In this document: positions 1-6,916 of the stretch, piece after piece
How the letters are laid out: every line of letters starts with the position of its first letter
How positions within the stretch are numbered: position 1 is the stretch's first letter
NCBI RefSeq assembly: GCF_003308995.1
Contig: NZ_QFFJ01000001.1
Location: forward strand, 682,001 to 746,000
Reading direction: 5' to 3'
Length of the DNA: 64,000 bases
DNA from: Chitinophaga flava
Lineage (GTDB): Bacteria; Bacteroidota; Bacteroidia; Chitinophagales; Chitinophagaceae
Translations under genes and position numbers: made by a program
The notes under the pieces: model-generated
Seen by the model: only the letters and a program-made list of their open reading frames with translations
Databases searched by the model: none
What the model was told of the DNA's origin: nothing

Positions 1-1
1 T

Positions 2-1093
2 AAAATTTTTCCCGGTGCTTACACTTTCATCAAAGACCTCACCAGCAGCATCGACTTTACCCAAACCCTGCTGGACATTATGTTAGGCTTCCTCCTTTTC
101 GCGAGTGCCCTTCAATTCGATTTACAGAAACTGAGAGAACAGCGATACCCCGTACTAATACTAAGTACGGTGGGAGTGATAGGCTCTACATTTATTTTCG
201 GCTACCTGCTGTATTGGGCCACTGAACTGCTGCGTATTGATCTGCCACTGCTCTATTGTCTGTTATTTGGAGCATTGATTTCTCCGACGGATCCGGTGGC
301 AGTATTGTCCGTACTGAAAAAATCAAAAGTACCTTCTTCCCTGGAAACCATTATTGGTGGAGAATCCCTGCTGAATGACGGTACCGGTATTTTGCTTTTT
401 GTTATTCTGAAAGAACTTGCCGGTCAGGCAGATGCGCATGTATCACTGGCCCACACTATATCACTTTTTTCGCAGGAAGTGTTTGGCGGAATATTGCTGG
501 GCGTGATCTCCGGCCTGGTTGCCTACCGTACCATGAAACGGGTAGACGATTTCCAGATCATTGTGATGGTGTCATTGTCGATGGTAATGGTTATCTCTGT
601 ACTGGGCGCCATGCTGCACGTATCCATCCCGCTGGCGGCCGTTTCCGCCGGTCTTATCCTGGGTAACACCTCTCTGGGTACCAAACAGTCGGAAGACCTA
701 CAACGTTACTTCCATAACGTATGGCACCTCATCGATGAACTGCTCAATACCATCCTCTTTGTGATGATAGGCCTGCAGATAGTGGTAATGCCTTTCCTGA
801 AAAACTACTGGCTCACCGGCCTGTTTGCCGTAGCTTTTGTACTGGTGGCCAGGGCCCTGAGTATCTATATTCCATCCCTGCTGCTCAAACGTTCGCTGAA
901 AACAACTTACAGAGGCATCACCATCCTGGTATGGGCCGGTCTTCGGGGAGGTATCTCCGTGGCACTGGCAATGTCGCTGCCAGAGTCCCCTTACAAGGAA
1001 ATCATCCTCTCCGGCAGTTACTTTGTAGTGCTCTTCTCCATCATCGTTCAGGGCCTCACTCTCAAACGTGTGGTGAACAGAATGGTCCGGTAA
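2..1093 (+). CDS. Na+/H+ antiporter, CPA1/NhaP type (5' end outside window)
   Basis: This is an inner-membrane cation/proton exchanger of the CPA1 family, which trades Na+ (or K+) for H+ to control pH and salt. The frame is open to the window edge, so the first residues are missing; an internal ATG at 80 is not the likely start because the residues before it look like the preceding part of the transporter. Hydrophobic segments run through the protein. The motif SPTDPVAVLSVL followed by GGESLLNDGTGILLF is the ion-binding ND core of the family, and GLRGGISVALAMSLP near the C terminus is also typical. There is no long cytoplasmic C-terminal domain. Ion specificity cannot be read from sequence. 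Confidence 0.9.
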   Translation, partial: KIFPGAYTFIKDLTSSIDFTQTLLDIMLGFLLFASALQFDLQKLREQRYPVLILSTVGVIGSTFIFGYLLYWATELLRIDLPLLYCLLFGALISPTDPVAVLSVLKKSKVPSSLETIIGGESLLNDGTGILLFVILKELAGQADAHVSLAHTISLFSQEVFGGILLGVISGLVAYRTMKRVDDFQIIVMVSLSMVMVISVLGAMLHVSIPLAAVSAGLILGNTSLGTKQSEDLQRYFHNVWHLIDELLNTILFVMIGLQIVVMPFLKNYWLTGLFAVAFVLVARALSIYIPSLLLKRSLKTTYRGITILVWAGLRGGISVALAMSLPESPYKEIILSGSYFVVLFSIIVQGLTLKRVVNRMVR

Positions 1094-1114
1094 TCCATTT
1101 ACTGAAACATAAAA

Positions 1115-1155
1115 GAATAGCCCCCGGAAAATTACTCCGGGGGCTATTCTTTTTA
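1115..1155. terminator. Bidirectional intrinsic terminator
   Basis: A 13-bp perfect stem (1115-1127 with 1137-1149) is followed by a T-rich stretch on the plus strand and preceded by A-rich sequence. It lies between the converging antiporter and GH3 genes and probably ends both transcripts. Confidence 0.85.
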
Positions 1156-1172
1156 TACATGCTCATTCAGTA

Positions 1173-3329
1173 TTATTTCACGGTCATTTTATGGCTCAGT
1201 TTAAAATCAGCTGAAGAGGCCCCTATATGGATGCCATACGTGCCTTTATACAACTTCCAGGCATGTTGCTGCAGGTCCCATTTCTGGAGTTCTGTTACGG
1301 GTATTTCCAGCGTTACGGCAGTAGTATTACCCTGTTTCACTGACACTCGTTTAAATGCCTTCAGCTCTTTCAGTGGCATCCGTTCCATATTGGGATAGGT
1401 GACATAGGCCTGTAATACTTCATCACCATCGAACTTGCCGGTGTTACTAACGTTGACGGTCATACGAATCGTATCATTCAACTTGTACGTGTTGGCAGGT
1501 GCCTGTTTCCAGGCATAATCGAAGGAAGTATAACTGAGTCCGAAACCAAAAGGATAAGCGGCCTTGCCGGTAAAATAGCGGTAGGTGCGGTTTTTCATGC
1601 TGTAATCCTTATAATCCGGCAGGTCCTGCAGTGTGTGATAAAAAGTTACTGGCAGGCGCCCTGCGGGCGAATATTTACCGAAGATGATATCAGCGAGTGC
1701 GGTACCACCCTGTTCTCCGGGATACCAGGCCATTATCACAGCATCTGCATAAGGCTCGATGGCTGCCACGTCTACGGCACTGCCGGCTGTCACCACCGCA
1801 ATAATCGGTTTTTTATGTGCAGCACGGAGTTTCTGCATAAACAACACCTGCGAACGGGGAAGACTCAGCGTATTTTTATCTCCGCCTGATGAAGAGAGGA
1901 AAGCATCACCTTCTTCCCCTTCCAGTAAAGGCGTCAGCCCAATCACCGCCACTGTCACGTCACAGTTTTCAGATGCCCAGACACCTCCGAAATGCAGGGT
2001 ATCCGTAAAGTCACAACCCTGATCATATTGCAAGGCCATACCCGGACCGGCGGCTTTGGCCAGACCAGCGGCAAAGGTCACCATATTGCCGGATACTCCG
2101 TGATAATTGCCCATCAGGGCCTCCAGTGAAGCCGAATTGGAACCGGCTACCAGCATGGAAGCATATTTATCTTTATTCAGGGGTAACACGCCATCGTTTT
2201 TCAGTAATACCATACTTTCTCTGGCTGCCTGCAATGCAAGGGTAGTATGCCAGTCATTGTTCACACTGTCGGCTCCGTAACGACTGTAAGGGCTCAATTC
2301 CTTTGCATCAAACAATCCCAGCTTCATCTGCGTACGCAGGCTCGCAATCAGCGCGCTGTCCACATCTGTAGGTTTGAGCCAGCCCTTGTCCATCGCTTTC
2401 AGCACATCGGCCTGCAGAATATTGGCGCAGTCCAGGTTGACACCTGCTTTAACAGCCGCAGCTGCTACTTCTTCCCGCGTAGGGATAGCCTTGTGACGCA
2501 GCCAGATATCATCCAGCGCCCAGCAATCAGTCACCACCTGACCACGGAACTTCCATTCATGCCGTAGGATGTCCTGCAACAGAGTGTTTCCGGTGCAGCA
2601 AGGCTGACTGTTGACACGGTTATAGGCGCACATAATAGACTCCACATGATTGTCTACCAGCTTCCTGAAGGCATAGAGATAGGTTTCACGCAGGTCCTTT
2701 TCATCTACAATAGCGTTGAAACTATGACGGTCGGCTTCCGGGCCGCTGTGCACCGCAAAATGTTTGGCACAGGCCGCTGTTTTCAGTTTGCCGGGTTCAT
2801 CGCCCTGCAATCCGTTCACAAAAGCGCCGGCCATCGTAGCTGTCAGATAAGGATCTTCACCATAAGTCTCCTGTCCCCTGCCCCAGCGCGGATCACGGAA
2901 AATATTGATATTAGGCGTCCAGAAGTTAAGCCCCATATACTGCACATGACGACCTGCTGCGGTAGCAATATTGTATTTGGCACGGGCTTCCGTAGCGATG
3001 CTGCCAGCTACCATCTTTGCCAGTGGCGCATTAAAAGTGGCAGATAAACCGATCGCCTGCGGAAACACGGTCGCTTCACCACCACGGGCAACACCATGTA
3101 ATGCCTCATTCCACCAATTATACGCCGGTATCTGCAATCTTTCAACAGCAGGACTATTAAAACCCAGCAGCGATATTTTTTCTTTTAATGTGAGCGTGTG
3201 CAACAAATCATTCACCCGTTGCTCAACAGGTGCATCCGCTTTTCTAAACAGTGGTTGTTCCTGTGCCAGCAGCTTCTTTACCGGCAACAATGCCAGAGCC
3301 AACAGCAGAAGATTTCTTTTTCTCAGCAT
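1173..3329 (-). CDS. Secreted glycoside hydrolase family 3 (beta-xylosidase/beta-glucosidase type)
   Basis: This is a GH3 exo-glycosidase that removes sugars from the non-reducing end of plant-type oligosaccharides, probably in the periplasm. Residues 1-22 form a signal peptide ending at LLAQ. An N-terminal TIM-barrel domain carries the RWGRGQETYGEDP motif and KHFAVHSGPE. The nucleophile Asp lies in VVTDCWALDDIW; the TDC form resembles beta-xylosidases more than typical beta-glucosidases, so xylosidase is the better guess. The alpha/beta sandwich domain follows (LLKNDGVLPL), then a C-terminal fibronectin-III-like domain. The length of 718 residues is normal for the family. Substrate specificity is an inference. 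Confidence 0.88.
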   Translation of the reverse strand: MLRKRNLLLLALALLPVKKLLAQEQPLFRKADAPVEQRVNDLLHTLTLKEKISLLGFNSPAVERLQIPAYNWWNEALHGVARGGEATVFPQAIGLSATFNAPLAKMVAGSIATEARAKYNIATAAGRHVQYMGLNFWTPNINIFRDPRWGRGQETYGEDPYLTATMAGAFVNGLQGDEPGKLKTAACAKHFAVHSGPEADRHSFNAIVDEKDLRETYLYAFRKLVDNHVESIMCAYNRVNSQPCCTGNTLLQDILRHEWKFRGQVVTDCWALDDIWLRHKAIPTREEVAAAAVKAGVNLDCANILQADVLKAMDKGWLKPTDVDSALIASLRTQMKLGLFDAKELSPYSRYGADSVNNDWHTTLALQAARESMVLLKNDGVLPLNKDKYASMLVAGSNSASLEALMGNYHGVSGNMVTFAAGLAKAAGPGMALQYDQGCDFTDTLHFGGVWASENCDVTVAVIGLTPLLEGEEGDAFLSSSGGDKNTLSLPRSQVLFMQKLRAAHKKPIIAVVTAGSAVDVAAIEPYADAVIMAWYPGEQGGTALADIIFGKYSPAGRLPVTFYHTLQDLPDYKDYSMKNRTYRYFTGKAAYPFGFGLSYTSFDYAWKQAPANTYKLNDTIRMTVNVSNTGKFDGDEVLQAYVTYPNMERMPLKELKAFKRVSVKQGNTTAVTLEIPVTELQKWDLQQHAWKLYKGTYGIHIGASSADFKLSHKMTVK

Positions 3330-3349
3330 CCTGAAATCCTTAAATTTTT

Positions 3350-3386
3350 ATGATAATATTTCCCCTCGGAAATTGCAAGTTATCAT
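3350..3386 (-). promoter_or_regulatory. Two-part hairpin in the GH3 upstream region
   Basis: The outer arms ATGATAA (3350-3356) and TTATCAT (3380-3386) enclose inner arms ATTTCC (3358-3363) and GGAAAT (3368-3373). It lies just upstream of the GH3 start. There is no T-tract, so it is more likely an operator or a 5'-UTR structure than a terminator. Its function is not known. Confidence 0.25.
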
Positions 3387-3474
3387 GTTTATGCAGTAAA
3401 AAAAGTAGTATCACCGCTGCAGCAGCACATTTGTTTATTCTCAATCAGCAATTAAGAAAATAGTATGTAACCAT

Positions 3475-3870
3475 TTATATTTTCAACCCACCAAACATGC
3501 TGAAAAAAATAATACAGAGCACGATCAGGGTGATAAAAATGTACATCCTGTCTTTCTCTATCACAAAACCAATCAGAGAAAAGAACACACGCAGGATTGG
3601 CGTGGCCAGTAAAATGAGGGCTCCAAACTGAATAACAGCCGAAGGTTTGAAGGTGGCCAGGCCAGCGAAAATACCAGTAAAGGTGGTAAATTCCTGCCCT
3701 TCACCGGTGAAATTGCTATAATCCGGTACACTGTCCGCCCCATGGGCGGCGAGATACAATATCCCGCCCACAAATGCAATGATACTGGCAGTGATCACCC
3801 CTGTCCGCAGCACCTGTCCTACCAGCAGGGCAATATCTCTGTCTCCTGTCAATGTCTTGATAAACTTCAT
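3475..3870 (-). CDS. DUF1634 membrane protein
   Basis: This is a 131-residue integral membrane protein with three clear hydrophobic helices, near residues 22-42, 75-97 and 105-125. The pattern fits DUF1634, a family that usually sits beside TauE/SafE (TSUP) anion exporters. Here it starts 9 bases after the TSUP gene ends, so the two are almost certainly co-transcribed and DUF1634 is a likely accessory subunit. No catalytic motif is visible and the biochemical role is unknown. Confidence 0.8.
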   Translation of the reverse strand: MKFIKTLTGDRDIALLVGQVLRTGVITASIIAFVGGILYLAAHGADSVPDYSNFTGEGQEFTTFTGIFAGLATFKPSAVIQFGALILLATPILRVFFSLIGFVIEKDRMYIFITLIVLCIIFFSMFGGLKI

Positions 3871-3879
3871 TGGAATGCA

Positions 3880-4713
3880 TTAAAACTGATGATGTAATCC
3901 GTTGTAGATCATTTCCATGGCCACAAAAGAGATGGCAGCACAGAAGATGTAACGCAATGTTTTAGGATTCAGTACTGTCAGCAAACGTGCGCCTGTAAAG
4001 GCGCCGCCCAATACGCCGAGTACCACCGGAAATGCAATGCCTGGATCGATATAACCTCTCTGCAGGTATACTACCGCGCTGGCCGCTGCAGTAACACCTA
4101 TCATAAAGTTGCTCGTAGTGGTACTAACCTTAAAGGGTATACGCATGGCACCATCCATTGCCAGCACTTTAAGGGCGCCGGAACCAATGCCCAACAGGCC
4201 CGACAATACGCCCGCCAGCAGCATGATAGAAAAGCCTCCACCCACATTTTTGAGTTTGTAATGTACTATTCCCTCTTTTGTTGGATAACTGCTGTTGAGT
4301 TTCAGTACATATGACAGACGGCTGCCCTCCTGTTCGGCCTGTTCATTTTTTTTCCGGATGGTCATCAGGGCTGAAAAAATCAATACCACCCCAAATAAAA
4401 TAGCGATAGTATTAGTAGGCGTGAAAACTGCTATCAATGCGCCCCCAACAGCGCCTGCCGTGGTGGCTATTTCCAGAAACATGCCCAACCGAACATTGGT
4501 AATACCTTCTTTAATATATGCCGAGGCTGCACCGGAAGAATTCCCGATAGAAGCCAGTAGCGCGGCTCCTATGGCATAACGGATATCTACATGAAAAACA
4601 AGTGTCAACAGCGGGATCACCACTACGCCCCCGCCCAGTCCTGTCATTGCGCCCAGCAAACCCGCCACATAGGCCCCTGCCAGCAGTATCAGGCTGAAAA
4701 TAAGTACGTTCAT
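3880..4713 (-). CDS. TSUP-family (TauE/SafE, DUF81) anion permease
   Basis: This is an inner-membrane permease of the sulfite exporter TauE/SafE family, which moves sulfur oxyanions or related organic anions. At 277 residues it has the usual seven to eight membrane segments. The two internal repeats each carry a glycine-rich signature: GAMTGLGGGVVVIPLL near residue 22 and GLLGIGSGALKVLAMD near residue 172. It sits between a GntR regulator 46 bases upstream and DUF1634 9 bases downstream, so its expression is probably set by that regulator. The substrate cannot be deduced. Confidence 0.88.
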   Translation of the reverse strand: MNVLIFSLILLAGAYVAGLLGAMTGLGGGVVVIPLLTLVFHVDIRYAIGAALLASIGNSSGAASAYIKEGITNVRLGMFLEIATTAGAVGGALIAVFTPTNTIAILFGVVLIFSALMTIRKKNEQAEQEGSRLSYVLKLNSSYPTKEGIVHYKLKNVGGGFSIMLLAGVLSGLLGIGSGALKVLAMDGAMRIPFKVSTTTSNFMIGVTAAASAVVYLQRGYIDPGIAFPVVLGVLGGAFTGARLLTVLNPKTLRYIFCAAISFVAMEMIYNGLHHQF

Positions 4714-4759
4714 CTTCCGGAAAATTATGGTTAACGATAACGGCTATACGCCAATAGTC

Positions 4760-5413
4760 CTAGTAGTTATTGTCCAGTATGTCTTCCATCGCCTGCCGCG
4801 ACAGTTTAACGTTGCCGCTTTTGATTGCCTCATACAACTGCTCATGCAGATGATGACTGATCGCAAAATGGCTGATACTTTCTGTATCTCTTTTAGCAAA
4901 GAAATCACGGATCACTGCGGTGAAACTACGATAAAGATCTGCCAGCACATGATTGCCGCTGGCTTTGGCTATAGACAGGTGAAATGCAATGTCTGCTTCC
5001 ATACAGGCATTGTACTGTTGTTCCAGAATAGCTTTTTTACGCTGCTCCAGGAACTTTTTCATATCAGCAAGACCTGCTTTGGTATGATGCTGGGCCGCCA
5101 GTTTCACAATCTCATAGTCCAGCATACGCCTTACCTGGTTGATTTCCTCGAAGTCGGCGCGGCGCAGCCGCTGGTCCAGTGATTCGGCCTGAACAGATTC
5201 GTTAACATAAGTGCCGGATCCCTGCTGTACCCGCAATACCCCAGACATAGCCAACGTTTTGATGGCCTCCCGGATGGTAGAACGCCCTACGGCATACTGT
5301 ACCATCAGTTCGGGTTCTGTAGGTATTTTCTGTCCGGGTTTATAAATTCCCTGTGAAATGTCCTTCTGAATGGCGTTGATAACGCGGTTGGATAGTTTCG
5401 ATGTCTGGTCCAT
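4760..5413 (-). CDS. GntR-family regulator, FadR subfamily (FCD domain)
   Basis: This is a cytoplasmic DNA-binding repressor or activator. The N-terminal winged helix (about residues 10-75) contains GQKIPTEPELMVQYAVGRSTIREAIKTLAMSG in separate recognisable blocks, including the recognition helix STIREAIK. The C-terminal helical FCD domain (about 85-215) has the spaced His/Asp residues that bind metal and a small carboxylate ligand in this family. It is the first gene of an operon with the TSUP permease and DUF1634. A three-half-site palindrome overlaps its promoter, which suggests autoregulation. The ligand is probably the anion carried by the permease; that is inference. Confidence 0.9.
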   Translation of the reverse strand: MDQTSKLSNRVINAIQKDISQGIYKPGQKIPTEPELMVQYAVGRSTIREAIKTLAMSGVLRVQQGSGTYVNESVQAESLDQRLRRADFEEINQVRRMLDYEIVKLAAQHHTKAGLADMKKFLEQRKKAILEQQYNACMEADIAFHLSIAKASGNHVLADLYRSFTAVIRDFFAKRDTESISHFAISHHLHEQLYEAIKSGNVKLSRQAMEDILDNNY

Positions 5414-5431
5414 AAATTTACATTAACGGCA

Positions 5432-5439
5432 CAAAGATA
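5432..5439 (-). promoter_or_regulatory. -7 element (TATCTTTG) for the GntR operon
   Basis: Read on the minus strand this is TATCTTTG, an exact match to the Bacteroidota -7 consensus TAnnTTTG. It lies 18 bases before the GntR start codon. No clear TTG -33 box is seen at standard spacing. Confidence 0.55.
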
Positions 5440-5440
5440 T

Positions 5441-5467
5441 GATGTTTAAACAAAACATCTGATGTTT
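5441..5467 (-). promoter_or_regulatory. Probable GntR operator with three half-sites
   Basis: The half-site GATGTTT occurs at 5441-5447 and 5461-5467, with its reverse complement AAACATC at 5453-5459. The second and third form a palindrome around one central base; the first and second form another with a 5-base gap. The array directly abuts the -7 element of the GntR gene, where a bound dimer would block transcription. Confidence 0.6.
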
Positions 5468-5480
5468 TATTTTTGGACAA

Positions 5481-5512
5481 AAAAAAGCCGTCTCTGCTGT
5501 GAAGAGACAGCT
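5481..5512 (-). terminator. Intrinsic terminator after the aldo/keto reductase gene
   Basis: On the minus strand a 10-bp stem (AGCTGTCTCT pairing with AGAGACGGCT, one T-G pair) with a 7-base loop is followed directly by a run of Ts. It lies just past the reductase stop codon. Confidence 0.75.
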
Positions 5513-5538
5513 GACAAGCATGATCCGTATTGCAAATA

Positions 5539-6372
5539 TTAAAAATCAAAATTGTCGGGGTCCGGTCCGATCCGCTCTTTGCGGTCCAGTCCATCAATAG
5601 CGGCCATATCTTCCGGAGAGATATTAAAATTGAAAACTTCAGCATTAGCAATGATTCGTTGCTGCTGTACGCTCTTAGGAATAGTCACCACATCCTTTTG
5701 CAGATCCCAGCGCAACACCAGCTGCGTGATAGTCACACCATATTTTTCCGCCAGCGTTTTCAACAGGGGTACATTAAATACTTTACCCTGCATCAGCGGG
5801 CTCCAGGCTTCATACTGGATATGATGCTGACGACAGAAGTCCAGCAGCGCCTGTTGTACCAGGTACGGATGGAACTCCATCTGATTAACCATCGGCAGTA
5901 CTTTGGCAGCATGAAACAGGTCTTCCAGATGGTGTTGCAAGAAATTGCTCACCCCGATGGCTTTCACCCTTCCGTCTGCATAAAGTTGTTCAAGTGCACG
6001 CCAGGTTTCTTTATACTTTCCTTTTACCGGCCAGTGGATCAGGTAAAGGTCCAGATAATCTGTTTTCAGCTTACGCAGGGAAGTATCAAATGCCTTCAGT
6101 GTGCTGTCATAGCCCTGGTCGGCATTCCATACTTTTGTGGTAATAAAGATATCTTTCCGGTCTGTTTTATGATTGTCGATAGCGAGACCCACCCCTTCTT
6201 CATTCTGATAGACGGCAGCAGTATCAATATGGCGATAACCTGCATCGAGCGCATATGTTACTGAATCGATCACTTCCTGTCCTTCTTTTGTCTGAAAGAC
6301 ACCTAATCCGAAATATGGCATCTGCAGGCCGTTAGCCAGCTGTGCTGTGCCTGTAAGATCTGTAATATTCAT
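5539..6372 (-). CDS. Aldo/keto reductase
   Basis: This is an NADPH-dependent cytoplasmic reductase of aldehydes or ketones, 277 residues long as usual for the family. The four catalytic residues are visible: Asp in GYRHIDTAAVY (near 50), Tyr in the same block (about 55), Lys in ITTKVWN (about 80) and His in LYLIHWPV (about 113). The GVSNFLQHHLEDL block and the C-terminal IPKSVQQQRI cofactor-binding segment also fit. The profile resembles 2,5-diketo-gluconate reductases (DkgA/YvgN), but the substrate is not predictable. It is a single-gene unit with its own terminator. Confidence 0.92.
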   Translation of the reverse strand: MNITDLTGTAQLANGLQMPYFGLGVFQTKEGQEVIDSVTYALDAGYRHIDTAAVYQNEEGVGLAIDNHKTDRKDIFITTKVWNADQGYDSTLKAFDTSLRKLKTDYLDLYLIHWPVKGKYKETWRALEQLYADGRVKAIGVSNFLQHHLEDLFHAAKVLPMVNQMEFHPYLVQQALLDFCRQHHIQYEAWSPLMQGKVFNVPLLKTLAEKYGVTITQLVLRWDLQKDVVTIPKSVQQQRIIANAEVFNFNISPEDMAAIDGLDRKERIGPDPDNFDF

Positions 6373-6481
6373 TCGCTTAAAGTTTTAATCATTGAATCGG
6401 AATACAAATTTACACAGCTATATAACCACACCTTCGGTATATTCCTGTGAATTTTCTGTAAAAACATAAGATACCACTACA

Positions 6482-6511
6482 TTGTTGATATCAGAAAAAA
6501 TACTATATTTG
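6482..6511 (+). promoter_or_regulatory. Promoter of the EF-G leader transcript
   Basis: TATATTTG at 6504-6511 matches the -7 consensus TAnnTTTG exactly. TTG triplets at 6482-6484 and 6485-6487 lie 19 and 16 bases upstream and can act as the -33 box. It should start a transcript at about 6518 that reads into the short ORF at 6538. Confidence 0.7.
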
Positions 6512-6537
6512 CATCGCGAAATTAATTGCACCAAAAG

Positions 6538-6681
6538 ATGAAAAATACCTTGACATATCAGACACGCAGGAACAACAATTCCGTTATCAGAGCGGTAATT
6601 GCAAGCACCCGCATTGTCTTTATTCAAGACGGGGAGGCAAATCCATCCCGGATACAAGAGGTATCATCTATGAGCATGTAA
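6538..6681 (+). CDS. Possible 47-residue protein in the EF-G leader
   Basis: An ATG ORF of 47 codons sits about 20 bases downstream of the predicted transcription start and is closed 22 bases later by a strong terminator. The product is basic in its first half (KN...YQTRRNNN) with a hydrophobic middle (SVIRAVIASTRIVFI). It matches no family I recognise. It could be a small protein, a regulatory leader peptide, or chance coding within a small RNA. The tight promoter-ORF-terminator layout is the only support that it is expressed. Confidence 0.4.
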   Translation: MKNTLTYQTRRNNNSVIRAVIASTRIVFIQDGEANPSRIQEVSSMSM

Positions 6682-6703
6682 TAACACCTGCATCATAATA
6701 TTG

Positions 6704-6733
6704 AAGGCCTCTTCACCCGAAGAGGCCTTTTTA
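6704..6733 (+). terminator. Intrinsic terminator 1 of the EF-G leader
   Basis: A perfect 11-bp stem (6704-6714 with 6719-6729), a 4-base loop and a following T-run. It ends or attenuates the transcript that starts near 6518, before the second leader ORF. Confidence 0.85.
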
Positions 6734-6786
6734 TTTTGTCTCCCCCTTTGACCCCGACAATTTCCTTTAACAGACTGATCATAACC

Positions 6787-6837
6787 ATGAAATTATTGAT
6801 CACAACAATGATGATTTACATCCGGCAACACCGGTAA
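6787..6837 (+). CDS. 16-residue leader peptide upstream of EF-G
   Basis: The ORF reads MKLLITTMMIYIRQHR and stops at 6835-6837. Its final Arg codon and stop codon lie inside the 5' arm of an antiterminator helix (6832-6839), so a ribosome on these codons would directly decide which downstream hairpin forms. That placement, not the peptide sequence, is the reason for calling it. It would normally be missed because it is so short. Confidence 0.5.
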   Translation: MKLLITTMMIYIRQHR

Positions 6838-6896
6838 TGTACGGCATTCTATTGCATCACGCATAGCCTTTCATTACCGCATGAAAGGCTTTTTTT
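6822..6896 (+). promoter_or_regulatory. Transcription attenuator in front of EF-G
   Basis: Three mutually exclusive pairings can be read. (1) CCGG 6822-6825 with CCGG 6831-6834. (2) Antiterminator: CGGTAATG 6832-6839 with CATTACCG 6872-6879, a perfect 8 bp. (3) Terminator: AGCCTTTCAT 6865-6874 with ATGAAAGGCT 6881-6890, a perfect 10 bp followed by six Ts. Helix 2 uses part of the 5' arm and the loop of helix 3, so only one can form. Helix 1 shares bases with helix 2 and frees the terminator. This is the layout of a ribosome-controlled attenuator. Confidence 0.65.
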
Positions 6897-6916
6897 ATTC
6901 TATTAACAAAGATTGT

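Noticed and set aside
6418..6657. 79-codon minus-strand ORF
   Set aside because: It is antisense to a clear promoter and leader ORF and has no family features.
6881..6916. Earlier in-frame ATG for fusA at 6881
   Set aside because: It lies in the 3' arm of a perfect terminator, and the conserved EF-G sequence starts at 6917.
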